NCBI GenBank assembly: GCA_030753265.1
Contig: JASMCQ010000053.1
Location: 1-30,556, forward strand
Direction of reading: 5' to 3'
Length of the DNA stretch: 30,556 nt
Source: Dehalococcoidia bacterium
GTDB taxonomy: Bacteria; Chloroflexota; Dehalococcoidia; UBA3495
In this document: in pieces, positions 7,917 to 15,617 of the stretch
Layout of the letters: each line of letters opens with the position of its first letter
Numbering within the stretch: position 1 is the first letter of the stretch
Notes under the pieces: model-generated
The model's database searches: none
Told to the model about the DNA's origin: nothing
The model's input: only the letters and a program-made list of their open reading frames with translations
Position numbers and translations under genes: made by a program

Positions 7917-7995
7917 TCGTTCTGGCCGCTTCGCAAATATGCAGGCGCGCCGGGGGTTGGTGTCGCCCCACCTACTTCACAAGGAGCCGTGAGGA

Positions 7996-8262
7996 ATGAC
8001 CTACATAATTACCGAGCCGTGTGTCGGCGTTAAAGACTCGGCGTGTGTTGATGTTTGCCCGGTTGACTGCATTTACACTCGAGACGAAGACGATATGTAC
8101 TACATCAACCCCGATGAGTGCATCGATTGCGCCGCTTGCGAGCCGGTATGCCCGGTGGCCGCCATCTTCGCCGAAGACGCTACCCCTCCCCAGTTCAACG
8201 CCTACATCGCGATGAACTACGACTACTTCAAGAACAACGACGCCGCCGACCTGAAGCGGTAA
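7996..8262 (+). CDS. fdxA: 7Fe ferredoxin (3Fe-4S/4Fe-4S)
   Basis: An 88-aa ferredoxin with the Cys layout of Azotobacter FdI-type 7Fe ferredoxins: C9, C17, C21, C25, then C42, C45, C48, C52. By analogy C9/C17/C52 hold the [3Fe-4S] cluster, C21/C42/C45/C48 the [4Fe-4S] cluster, and C25 is the free Cys. It is a soluble low-potential electron carrier. AAGGAG (7980-7985) and GAGG close to the ATG serve as ribosome binding sites. Its own promoter and the following hairpin suggest an independent transcript. It could supply electrons to several pathways in the cell; a link to the reductase locus 10 kb away is not shown. Confidence 0.92.
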   Translation: MTYIITEPCVGVKDSACVDVCPVDCIYTRDEDDMYYINPDECIDCAACEPVCPVAAIFAEDATPPQFNAYIAMNYDYFKNNDAADLKR

Positions 8263-8309
8263 TAGGGCCTTTCCGGGCCTGTTATTTCCCCTTCCGGCCG
8301 GGGATGTGA

Positions 8310-8342
8310 AGAACCTTTAAAGGAGAACCCTTTAAAGGTTCT
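8310..8342 (+). terminator. Strong 14-bp hairpin between ferredoxin and aconitase genes
   Basis: AGAACCTTTAAAGG (8310-8323) and its exact complement (8329-8342) enclose a 5-nt loop. It could end the ferredoxin transcript. However, no T-run follows, and it stands only 26 nt before the aconitase start, so it may instead act in the aconitase leader. Confidence 0.45.
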
Positions 8343-8368
8343 CTATTGTGTCTGAGAGGAGTCTACTG

Positions 8369-10657
8369 ATGAGCGCAGTCGAGTTAACCCCGGAAATCGT
8401 AGCCGGCGTGTATCAGAAAACGGCGCGCAACCTGGAAGTCGTCCGGGCCCGGCTCAACCGCCCCTTAACCCTGGCCCAAAAGGTCTTGCTGGGCCATTTG
8501 GACGACCCGGCCGGGGCCGAACTGATTCCGGGCACCAGTTACCTTATGCTGAACCCCGACCGGGTCATCCTGCAGGATGTCTTGGGGCAAACCGTGATGC
8601 TCAACTTCATGCAGACCAAACGGGCTACCACCGCTGTTCCCACCTCGGTTCATACCGACCACCTCATTCAGGCCAGGGTGGAAGGAGCAGCCGACCTCAA
8701 AGAGTCCCTTCAAGAGAACGATGAAGTCTACAACTTCTTACGCACGGCGTCAGCCAAGTTCGGAGTTGGGTTCTGGGGACCGGGGGCCGGGATTATTCAC
8801 CAGGTGGCGTTCGAGAATTATGCCTTCCCCGGAGAGATGATGATCGGCACCGACTCCCATACCCCCATGGGTGGCGGCCTGGGATCCATTTCCGTCGGTG
8901 TCGGCGGAGCCGACGCCGTGGAGGTGATGGCTGGTCTGCCCTGGGAACTGCTCTATCCCAAGGTCATAGGTGTGCGCCTAACCGGGGAACTCCACGGGTG
9001 GACCGCTCCCAAGGACGTAATACTCTACCTGGCAGGGGAGTTGACCGTTTCCGGCGGAACCAACACGATAATCGAATACTTCGGCCCGGGGGCCAAGTCC
9101 ATCAGCGCCACGGGTAAGGCCACCATCACCAACATGGGTGCCGAGCTTGGCGCTACCACGTCTCTTTTTCCCTACGACGAGCGTATGGCCCGGTACCTTC
9201 AGGCCACTGGCCGAGGCGCTCTGGCCGACTTGGCCGAGCAAAATAAGCACCTGCTGGCGGCCGACCCGGAATGCGAAGCAAACCCGGAACAATACTTTGA
9301 CCGCATCGTGGAGATCGACCTGTCCAAGCTGGAACCTCACCTGGTGGGACCCCACTCTCCCGACCGCGCGCGGCCTATCTCTCAGCTAGCTAGTGAGCTT
9401 CGGCAGAGCAGCGATTTGGTAGACGAGATTTCATCGGCCTTGATCGGCAGCTGCACCAACTCGTCTTACGAAGACATGAGCCGCTCCGCCGACGTGGCGG
9501 AGCAGGCCAAGGCCCACGGCATAAAATTTGCGGTGCCCTTCATGGTCACCCCTGGCTCCGAGCAGGTGCGGGCTACCATCGAAAGAGACGGGCAGATGCA
9601 GTCCCTCAAAGACATCGATGCCGTCGTGTTGGCCAACGCCTGTGGCCCGTGCATCGGCCAGTGGCGTCGGGCCGATAAAGCAACCGGCGCACCCAATACC
9701 ATTGTCACCTCCTACAACCGGAACTTTCCGGCACGCAACGACGGTCAAGCATCCACCATGAACCTCATCGGCAGCCCGGAAATGGTCACCGCCCTGGCCC
9801 TGGCCGGCCGGCTGTCCTTCAACCCGATGACCGACACCCTTACCGCGGCCGATGGTACCCAGTTCAAATTGGACCCGCCCAAGCGCGCGCCCGAGGTCCC
9901 GGAGCAGGGCTTCAATCCAGGTCATTCCTCTTTTGAGGCGCCACCGGAGGACGGGAGCAAGATCGAGTTGGCGGTAGACCCGAAAAGCGAGCGGCTCCAG
10001 CTGTTGGAGCCTTGGCAGGAATGGGATCGCAACGATTTCCTGGATATGCCGGTCCTGATAAAGACGAAAGGTAAGACCACCACCGACGACATATCGCCAG
10101 CGGGTGTTTGGCTTCGCTACCGGGGCCATTTGGGGAAATTCAGCGACAACATGTTCATGGGCGCCATCAACGCCCACACGGGGAAGGCCGGGAAAGGGCT
10201 GGATGTCCTCAGCGGCGAGAGCGAGCAGTCTATCGCGGTGATTGCCAGGCACTACCAGGCCGAGGGCTTACGCTGGGTGGCCGTCGGTGACCACAACTAC
10301 GGTGAAGGAAGCAGCCGGGAGCACGCCGCCATGTCGCCCCGCCTGCTGGGCGCTGCCGCCATCATCAGCCGCAGCTTTGCCCGCATCCACGAGTCCAACT
10401 TGAAAAAGCAGGGCCTGCTGCCTCTGACCTTCCCGGACCTTGGCGACTACGACCGGATACGGGAAGACGACCGGATCAGCCTCCTAGACCTGAACGGCCT
10501 GGCTCCGGGAAAGCCGGTGAACTGCGTCATCAACCACGCCGACGGCACCCAAGAGACCCTGAACCTGCACCACACGCTGAATCAGGGCCAGATTGAATGG
10601 TTCAAGGCGGGCTCGGCGATGAACCATCTAAAGAATACGGAAGCAGCCGGAAGCTAG
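8369..10657 (+). CDS. Aconitate hydratase (mitochondrial-type aconitase)
   Basis: A 762-aa aconitase, isomerising citrate to isocitrate in the TCA cycle. Segments typical of the mitochondrial-type aconitase are seen: VHTDHLIQA, GIIHQVAFENYAFPG, MIGTDSHTPMGGGLG, SALIGSCTNSSYEDM (first cluster Cys), ANACGPCIGQW (second and third cluster Cys), and the swivelling C-terminal domain with DDISPAG and GEGSSREHAA (active-site Arg/Ser region). The ATG at 8369 has AGGAG at 8357-8361 with a 7-nt spacer and is preferred to the GTG at 8348. A tandem palindromic repeat lies just after its stop. Product identity is firm. Confidence 0.96.
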   Translation: MSAVELTPEIVAGVYQKTARNLEVVRARLNRPLTLAQKVLLGHLDDPAGAELIPGTSYLMLNPDRVILQDVLGQTVMLNFMQTKRATTAVPTSVHTDHLIQARVEGAADLKESLQENDEVYNFLRTASAKFGVGFWGPGAGIIHQVAFENYAFPGEMMIGTDSHTPMGGGLGSISVGVGGADAVEVMAGLPWELLYPKVIGVRLTGELHGWTAPKDVILYLAGELTVSGGTNTIIEYFGPGAKSISATGKATITNMGAELGATTSLFPYDERMARYLQATGRGALADLAEQNKHLLAADPECEANPEQYFDRIVEIDLSKLEPHLVGPHSPDRARPISQLASELRQSSDLVDEISSALIGSCTNSSYEDMSRSADVAEQAKAHGIKFAVPFMVTPGSEQVRATIERDGQMQSLKDIDAVVLANACGPCIGQWRRADKATGAPNTIVTSYNRNFPARNDGQASTMNLIGSPEMVTALALAGRLSFNPMTDTLTAADGTQFKLDPPKRAPEVPEQGFNPGHSSFEAPPEDGSKIELAVDPKSERLQLLEPWQEWDRNDFLDMPVLIKTKGKTTTDDISPAGVWLRYRGHLGKFSDNMFMGAINAHTGKAGKGLDVLSGESEQSIAVIARHYQAEGLRWVAVGDHNYGEGSSREHAAMSPRLLGAAAIISRSFARIHESNLKKQGLLPLTFPDLGDYDRIREDDRISLLDLNGLAPGKPVNCVINHADGTQETLNLHHTLNQGQIEWFKAGSAMNHLKNTEAAGS

Positions 10658-10676
10658 CCAGCCGCGCCCCCATTGC

Positions 10677-10804
10677 GTAGGGGCACAGCATGCTGTGCCC
10701 CTACCCCAGTTCCGGCGTGCTGTGCCCCTACCCGGGTTCCAGCATGCTGGATCCCTACCCCATTCCAGCATGCTATGCCCCTACCCCGTTCCGGCATGCC
10801 GTGC
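10677..10804. repeat. 26-27-bp tandem repeat with palindromic unit
   Basis: Five consecutive units start at about 10687, 10714, 10741, 10767 and 10793, giving periods of 27, 27, 26 and 26 bp. The consensus is (A/G)GCATGCTGTGCCCCTACCCC plus GTTCC. The first unit is part of a perfect 28-nt palindrome (10677-10704) centred on GCATGC. The array fills the gap between the convergent aconitase and hemQ genes and shows no coding. Confidence 0.85.
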
Positions 10805-10813
10805 AACGCTTGG

Positions 10814-11509
10814 CTACCCCAGGTCGTCCAGGCACTCCCTCAGGGGCTTGTGAATGCAGGTGAAAATGGGGGTGTCCCGCAGGGTGTAGCGACGCCCTAT
10901 CGCCTCTCTTAGCTCGGTCATCAGCTCCAGAAAATTCGGCGGGTCGTCGGTCTCGAAGCCCAGCACGAACTCCTGGTCGTCTATGCCGAAAGAGTAACCG
11001 GTGCTTATTTTCACCGAAGGGTAGCGGTGCCCGATGGTGAAATGCTCGTCCATCAAGGTCTGGCGCTCCTCTTGGGAAAGGAAGTACCAGTCGGGGGTTT
11101 TGACGAAGGGGTAGACGAACAGATACTTGCGCCCGATGATCCGCATGGTGGCGGCGGTCCCTACCTGTCCTTCATGCTGGTGGTGCTCCAGGTAGGGGGA
11201 CCGGCGGGTCATCGACAGGTAAGAGTGGGGCATGGAGAGGAATTTGCCCAGCTCGGTGCGGTTCAGCTGGGCCAGCAGCTCGTTGATGGCCTCCAAGGAG
11301 GGGCTGACCTTCCAAAGCAAGAGGTCCACGTCGCCCCGGGTGCCCACCAGGCTGTAGCTGGCCGTCGCCAGGCGGCCGGAGAACTTGGCCACCACCTCGG
11401 CAAACTGCTTCTTACCGTGGTCCCGTTCCCCCGGCGGTAGCCGCCGCCACTCAGGGGATACCTTGAGAAAGCTGTGCTTGACGTAGTCCCTTCTACCTTC
11501 CTGGGCCAT
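10814..11509 (-). CDS. hemQ: Chlorite dismutase-family protein, probable coproheme decarboxylase
   Basis: A 231-aa chlorite dismutase-superfamily protein best matching HemQ/ChdC, which decarboxylates coproheme III to haem b in the coproporphyrin-dependent pathway. The HemQ-like segment YPFVK (Tyr133, aligning with the catalytic Tyr of the Gram-positive YPMSK motif) and the proximal haem ligand region MDEHFTIGH (His156) are present, as is the fold repeat VGTRGDVDLLLW. True chlorite dismutases have different active-site surroundings, so HemQ is favoured. The start ATG (11509) has GAGG about 10 nt upstream. The gene is monocistronic here; no other haem genes are nearby. Confidence 0.85.
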   Translation of the reverse strand: MAQEGRRDYVKHSFLKVSPEWRRLPPGERDHGKKQFAEVVAKFSGRLATASYSLVGTRGDVDLLLWKVSPSLEAINELLAQLNRTELGKFLSMPHSYLSMTRRSPYLEHHQHEGQVGTAATMRIIGRKYLFVYPFVKTPDWYFLSQEERQTLMDEHFTIGHRYPSVKISTGYSFGIDDQEFVLGFETDDPPNFLELMTELREAIGRRYTLRDTPIFTCIHKPLRECLDDLG

Positions 11510-11588
11510 CGATTCTCGACCTCACGCCTGTTCCGCATTAGCACCGCGCCGGCCGGCCCCTCCCGGAGCACCGCCCGGCGGTCCACTA

Positions 11589-11712
11589 AGTAACTATCCC
11601 AAAACCTTGAGTGCCGACTCCAGCGATCCTTCGACAGGCTCAGGACGAACGGATAGGGCGCTCCTCCCCCGTTCGTGGTGAGCTTGTCGAACCACCTTTT
11701 GAGATAGTTACT
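11589..11712. mobile_element. 124-bp MITE-like element (repeat A, copy 1) with terminal inverted repeats
   Basis: The ends AGTAACTATCCCAAAA (11589-11604) and TTTTGAGATAGTTACT (11697-11712) are inverted repeats matching at 15 of 16 positions. Inside is a second inverted pair built on CCTTCGACAGGCTCAGGACG and GTGGTGAGCTTGTCGAACC. The internal and left part recurs in opposite orientation at 18496-18645, and the internal pair also at 15488-15549. It encodes no protein, consistent with a non-autonomous element. Confidence 0.75.
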
Positions 11713-11989
11713 AGATATATGTCTCCAACCGGACCCTCGGCCCGTTCGCCTTCGGAGAATTGGGTGGCTCCCCGGCCTATCGGACCTAAAGGGGGCCCCA
11801 AGTATCCGGGCCAAACGATCCCGTTAACGAAGAACCTATACCTCATGATACCAAGTTCAGGGCAACTCTTCGAACATTGCCCGGATCTTTCCGGCCGGCC
11901 GTTTCGGACCTTTCATCGAACCAGCCGAAGACCGGGGCGGAATGTTCGTGAATACGGGCGGCATCCGGGTGCCGGGTCTAGTGATAAAA
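11713..11989. other. Intergenic region with no recognisable gene
   Basis: No gene is supported between the repeat element and the regulatory region of the next operon. Short GC-rich palindromes such as CCGGCCGG occur. Confidence 0.45.
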
Positions 11990-12046
11990 TTAAGTATGCT
12001 ATTGACTTTCTTAAGTATTCATGTATCATGAATATATATTCTTAAG
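11990..12046 (+). promoter_or_regulatory. Promoter with repeated operator-like motifs
   Basis: TTGACT (12002-12007) and TATCAT (12024-12029) with a 16-nt spacer form a good promoter. TTAAGTAT occurs at 11990-11997 and again exactly 21 bp later at 12011-12018, about two helical turns. TATTCATG-TAT-CATGAATA (12016-12034) is a perfect 8-bp dyad over the -10 box. TTCTTAAG occurs at 12008-12015 and 12039-12046. The whole stretch is AT-rich against a GC-rich background, as expected of a regulated promoter. Confidence 0.6.
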
Positions 12047-12055
12047 GATGATGTG

Positions 12056-12418
12056 ATGGCTGCGAGCTGGCAGGAGTTGACCAAACTGACCGGAGGCGCC
12101 CCGGTCATCGTCGAGCGAGTGCGCTTGGCGGACGGCGGCGTAACGCTCCAGGGTAGCTTCGAGCTGCCGCCGCTGGCCCGGCTGTCCGGCGAAGACCAGG
12201 TGTTCGTCACGGTTTTCGTGCGCAGCCACGGCTCGATCAAGGAGATGGAGCGGATTTTCGGGATCAGCTACCCCACGGTAAAGAACCGCCTCAACCGCAT
12301 CTCGGCCCAGTTTGAGTACGTGGAAACGGATCCCGTCCCCTCCCAAACAGAGGTCCTGAGCCAGCTTCAGCGCGGCGACATTACCGCCGCGGAAGCCATC
12401 GAGAGGTTGTCCGAATGA
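12056..12418 (+). CDS. DUF2089 family protein
   Basis: A 120-aa protein matching the DUF2089 pattern: a central segment ELPPLARLSGEDQVFVTVFVRSHGSIKEME, then a sigma-factor-like HTH (GISYPTVKNRLNRI, about residues 70-85) and a C-terminal EVLSQLQRGDITAAEAIERL segment resembling SHOCT-like short helices. It is likely a DNA-binding regulator; the biological role is unknown. The ATG at 12056 has AAGGA at 12044-12048 with a 7-nt spacer; GTG 12053 is an alternative. Its stop overlaps the start of the next gene as ATGA, so the three genes to 13159 probably form one operon that may be autoregulated (inference). Confidence 0.8.
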   Translation: MAASWQELTKLTGGAPVIVERVRLADGGVTLQGSFELPPLARLSGEDQVFVTVFVRSHGSIKEMERIFGISYPTVKNRLNRISAQFEYVETDPVPSQTEVLSQLQRGDITAAEAIERLSE

Positions 12419-12692
12419 GTTGGCCGCCGTCGTTCCTGCGTCTGAGAATCCGAGGGCGACGCCGGGGCTTTGGCCTGTGGCTGCCGCTCTTCATCATCGG
12501 CCACCCATCGCCTTGCTGGCAGTTGCCCTATCCCCGTTGGTAATCGTCCTGGCGGCCCTGCTGTGGCCCACGGGTTGGGGCCGGCCGATGCTGCTGGCCG
12601 GACCGTCGTTCTTCAGGTTGTTCTGCTCGCTTCGAGGGTTTCGATTGGATGTAGATGGGCCTTCCGAGCGGGTGTTCATCTCGATCAGGTAG
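12415..12692 (+). pseudogene. Small membrane protein, broken by a one-base frameshift
   Basis: The reading frame starts at ATG 12415 (ATGA overlap with the preceding stop) and encodes MSWPPSFLRLRIRG, then LWLPLFII. In that frame it ends early at a TAA near 12541. The hydrophobic continuation IALLAVALSPLVIVLAALLW and the C terminus GPSERVFISIR lie in the frame one base earlier and end at 12692. Adding one base after 12498, between ATCATC and GGCC, restores a smooth chain FIIWPPIALL with a Trp-Pro typical of membrane-edge motifs. The protein would be about 92 aa with one or two TM helices and a basic N terminus. Sequencing error, real mutation or programmed shift cannot be told apart here. Confidence 0.7.
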
Positions 12693-12718
12693 AGATATAG
12701 CCCTGCGGAGGTTTTGAT

Positions 12719-13159
12719 ATGACTCAAAATCGAAGGCAAATCCTCGATATGTTGGCCGACGGCCAGATCAATGTGGAAGAAGCCGAGCGATTGCTCGGCC
12801 TGGTTGACCGGCCGTCCGCCGGCGAGCCGAACCGGCCCGGCTCGAAAGATACGCCCAGGCCGTCGCCAAAGTACCTGCGTATCGTGGTTGAGCCCGACTC
12901 CAATGGGGACTCGGAGTCCGGCGGTGAACGGGTGAACATCCGGGTCCCCATGGGCCTAATTCGCGCCGGAGTCAAGCTGGCGGCCCTAATTCCCAACAAT
13001 GCCGCCACGAGCGTGAACGAAGCCCTGGGGAATCAGGGGATCAACGTGGACCTGCATAATTTGAAGACCGAAGACCTGGAACAGCTCGTCGACGAGTTGC
13101 ACGACCTGGAGGTCGATGCCCAGGGCGACAAGGAAAAGGTACGCATCTTCGTGGAGTGA
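12719..13159 (+). CDS. SHOCT-like domain protein (YvlB-like N terminus)
   Basis: A 146-aa protein. Residues 3-28 (RRQILDMLADGQINVEEAERLL) form the short two-helix SHOCT-like domain often found at the start of YvlB-type proteins and next to DUF2089. A Pro/Ser-rich linker follows (to about 60), then a C-terminal part with VNIRVPMGLIRAGVKLAALIP and a helical DLEQLVDELHDLEVD ending KVRIFVE. No catalytic motif is seen. GGAGG (12707-12711) lies 7 nt before ATG. As the third gene of the DUF2089 operon it may take part in an envelope-stress or regulatory module, but this is context only. Confidence 0.7.
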   Translation: MTQNRRQILDMLADGQINVEEAERLLGLVDRPSAGEPNRPGSKDTPRPSPKYLRIVVEPDSNGDSESGGERVNIRVPMGLIRAGVKLAALIPNNAATSVNEALGNQGINVDLHNLKTEDLEQLVDELHDLEVDAQGDKEKVRIFVE

Positions 13160-13195
13160 ATCCAAAATAAGCGGAAATGCGGCGCAACGACCCGC

Positions 13196-13382
13196 TCAAG
13201 CCAGGGCTTGTGTCAGGTCCTCCAATGCTGCCCTGCTGGGATTGCCCCCGCGAGCGTAAATGTACCCGCAGGGATAGCTGCCGTCGCCGGTTCGTTCAAA
13301 GGTAGTGGAGAGGCGGAGTGACCGCGCCGGTTTCGAGGTCAACCCGGTGCCCCGCGTGGACCGCTAGTGTTTCAAACTTCAT
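13196..13382 (-). pseudogene. Remnant of a cystathionine gamma-synthase/methionine gamma-lyase-type gene
   Basis: The start is intact (ATG at 13382, GGAGG at 13389-13393, 6-nt spacer) and reads MKFETLAVHAGHRVD and TGAVTPPL, the classic N terminus of PLP-dependent Cys/Met-metabolism enzymes. The frame then breaks, and the family sequence continues in another frame as STTFERTGDGSYPCGYIYAR and GGNPSRAALEDL before a TGA at 13198-13196. Compared with the usual PPIHLSTTFER the bases for about two residues are disturbed at the break. Only about 60 of roughly 390 residues remain, lacking the PLP lysine, so it cannot be active. Confidence 0.8.
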
Positions 13383-13572
13383 GGGTCTCCTCCTGCGCTG
13401 TCGCCACCGTTAGTATAGTAGGTTCTATTGCTCCGGCGCCATGGCACGGCTGAGGCGGCTGAGGCGGCGTGGGGGCCGGTCCATTGAAATACCGCCTGTT
13501 GGTGTTACAATCGTCGGCAGCGGCCCCCGGCTGCGCCAGAGAGGGGCCGGACATGAAGGACGAGGTGACGCC

Positions 13573-14523
13573 ATGGTGGCATTGGGTACCGCGAAATTCA
13601 CCTACGAAGTAGCCGAAGGCTGGGGCAAGCTGCCCGACGGCTGGACCTTCAAGGAGTGCGGCGGTGTGGGGGTGGACTCCAAGGATAACGTCTACGTGTT
13701 CAACCGGGGGGAGCACCCGATGATAATCTTCGACCGGGAGGGCAATTTCCTGCGCTCCTGGGGCGAGGGCGTCTTCCCCAGGGCCCACGGCATCACCATG
13801 AGCCCCGACGACACCATCTTCTGCACCGACGACGGGGACCACACGGTCCGCAAGTGCACCCTGGACGGGAAAGAGTTGTTCAAGTTGGGCATCAGCGGCA
13901 AGCCCGTCCCCTTCATGAGCGGCGACCCCTTCAACCGCTGCACCCACGTGGCCATCGACCCCAAGACCGCGGATTTTTACGTCTCCGACGGCTACGGCAA
14001 CGCCCGGGTGCACAAGTACTCGCCGGATGGGAAGCTGCTATTCTCGTGGGGCGGGTCGGGGACCGGTCCAAGCCAGTTCAACATCGCCCATAACATCGCC
14101 ACCGACAAGGATGGCTGGGTCTACGTGGCCGACCGGGAGAATCACCGCATCCAGATATTCGACTCCAAGGGGAAGTTCGAGACCCAGTGGACCAACATGG
14201 CCCGGCCCTGTGGTTTGTACATCGACAAGTCGGGGGACCAGAGGGTCTACGTGGGTGAGCTGGGCGTATGCATTGGCTCCAACGCCAAGGCCGTTGGGCT
14301 GGGCCCCCGGGTCGGCATCCTGGACATCAAGGGCAACTACTTGGCCAAGTTGGGGGACGTGCCCGAGAGTGAGGAGCCCGGCAGTTTCCTGGCGCCCCAC
14401 GGCATTTGCATTGACTCCCGGGGCGACATCTACGTGGCCGAGGTTTCCTTCACGCACCTGAGCCACACCAAGGTGCCGACCCACATGCCGCGCTCCCTCC
14501 AGAAGCTGGTCCTCACCGGATAG
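13573..14523 (+). CDS. NHL-repeat beta-propeller protein (peptidyl-alpha-hydroxyglycine lyase-like)
   Basis: A 316-aa protein of NHL repeats, with recurring units such as GVGVDSKDNVYVFNR, HGITMSPDDTIFCTDDG, HVAIDPKTADFYVSDGYGN, HNIATDKDGWVYVADREN and HGICIDSRGDIYVAE. These fit a six-bladed propeller like the lyase domain of peptide-amidating enzymes, though bacterial relatives mostly have no known substrate. No signal peptide is evident from the chosen ATG (13573; GAGG at 13562-13565, 7-nt spacer). The longer frame from 13441 adds an Arg-rich stretch unlikely to be coding. The HAD phosphatase gene follows 64 bp later on the same strand. Confidence 0.85.
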   Translation: MVALGTAKFTYEVAEGWGKLPDGWTFKECGGVGVDSKDNVYVFNRGEHPMIIFDREGNFLRSWGEGVFPRAHGITMSPDDTIFCTDDGDHTVRKCTLDGKELFKLGISGKPVPFMSGDPFNRCTHVAIDPKTADFYVSDGYGNARVHKYSPDGKLLFSWGGSGTGPSQFNIAHNIATDKDGWVYVADRENHRIQIFDSKGKFETQWTNMARPCGLYIDKSGDQRVYVGELGVCIGSNAKAVGLGPRVGILDIKGNYLAKLGDVPESEEPGSFLAPHGICIDSRGDIYVAEVSFTHLSHTKVPTHMPRSLQKLVLTG

Positions 14524-14587
14524 TCGGGCAGCCGCCGGGGGTTTGGGGCGCAGCGCCCTTTTTCAGCCTTTCACGGGAGGGTGGCCG

Positions 14588-15463
14588 ATGGCCCAGGACG
14601 TCATCGCCATTATTTGTGACTGTGACGGCACTCTGTGCCCGGACTCCACCGACAAGCTGGTCCGGGAACTGGGCCTTGAATCCGGCCGGTTCTGGAAGAG
14701 AGACGTGGTCGGCCTCGTCGAGGACGGTTGGGACCACACCCTCGCCTATCTGAACCAACTTTTGGAACCCACCCAGGACCGCCCAGCCGGCCCATTAACG
14801 AAGTCGAAACTGGAAGGCGTGGGCGGCGATGTTGAGTTCTATCCAGGCGCATTGGATTTTGTCGACCGGCTCCGTGACAAGCTGTCCGGCCAAGCCGAGT
14901 ACCGGGAGGCCGGTGTCACGGTCGAGTGGTACATCGTCAGCAGCGGGATCGAGGAAGTCCTGGGCGCCACTCCTCTCGGCCGGCTGGCCAACGACATCTT
15001 TGCTTGCGCTTTTGCCTACGATGATGCGGACCGGGCCGTGGCCGTAAAACGGTCGGTGACCTTCACGGAGAAAACCAAATTCATTCACGCGATAAGTAAG
15101 GGATTGTCGGGCACGGAGCTGCGGCGAAGACCCTTCCGGGTGAACGACGCCATCAAGGATGAAGACCGGCGGGTGCCCTTCGAGCACATGGTCTACATCG
15201 GTGACGGACCCAGCGATATCCCTTGCTTCTCCATGATCCGCCGGTTGAAGGGAAAGGCGATCGGGGTGTGGCCGCCGGAAGACACGGAACTGAGGAAGCC
15301 CTACGAGCTGGCCGAAGGCGAGAGGCTGACCGTCGGCCCGTATGCGGCCGATTTCCGGGACGGGAGCGATCTTTTCAAGATGCTGTGGCGCATCGTTCAG
15401 GGCATTGCCGACTCCATCCTGGAAAAGCGGGAACAGCGGCTCCGGTCGTCGCCCGGCCATTGA
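14588..15463 (+). CDS. HAD-superfamily phosphatase
   Basis: A 291-aa HAD hydrolase. Motif I is DCDGTLCPD (nucleophile Asp11, general acid Asp13), motif II is VSSG, a Lys lies in EKTKF (probable motif III region), and motif IV is YIGDGPSDIP. A cap of about 100 residues between motifs I and II suggests a phosphoserine-phosphatase-like type acting on a small phosphorylated metabolite. The substrate is not identifiable. ATG 14588 has GGAGG at 14576-14580 with a 7-nt spacer, which decides against the longer frame from 14543. The gene lies between the NHL and cyclase genes and may be co-transcribed with the former. Confidence 0.85.
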   Translation: MAQDVIAIICDCDGTLCPDSTDKLVRELGLESGRFWKRDVVGLVEDGWDHTLAYLNQLLEPTQDRPAGPLTKSKLEGVGGDVEFYPGALDFVDRLRDKLSGQAEYREAGVTVEWYIVSSGIEEVLGATPLGRLANDIFACAFAYDDADRAVAVKRSVTFTEKTKFIHAISKGLSGTELRRRPFRVNDAIKDEDRRVPFEHMVYIGDGPSDIPCFSMIRRLKGKAIGVWPPEDTELRKPYELAEGERLTVGPYAADFRDGSDLFKMLWRIVQGIADSILEKREQRLRSSPGH

Positions 15464-15487
15464 CAGCCCATCGAACAACCAGGCGCC

Positions 15488-15549
15488 GTGGTTCGACAAG
15501 CTCACCATAAACAGGAAGAATCCGTTCGTCCTGAGCCTGTCGAAGGACC
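15488..15549. repeat. Repeat A, copy 2 (internal inverted pair only)
   Basis: GTGGTTCGACAAGCTCACC at the left and CGTTCGTCCTGAGCCTGTCG at the right match the inner arms of the element at 11589-11712, in opposite orientation. The outer ends are not recognisable. It lies just before the cyclase-family gene. Confidence 0.75.
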
Positions 15550-15617
15550 AAAAGCGGCCTCATTTGGAGTTATTGGATAGACACCAAGCGAATTGCAACG
15601 AGGAGAAGGCGAACGAT

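Noticed and set aside
10677..10804. CRISPR array
   Set aside because: Units are contiguous 26-27-bp repeats without unique spacers, and no cas genes are present.
14038..14484. Minus-strand open frame opposite the NHL gene
   Set aside because: It is a shadow of a GC-rich coding region. No ribosome binding site or family match was seen, and the plus strand encodes clear NHL repeats.
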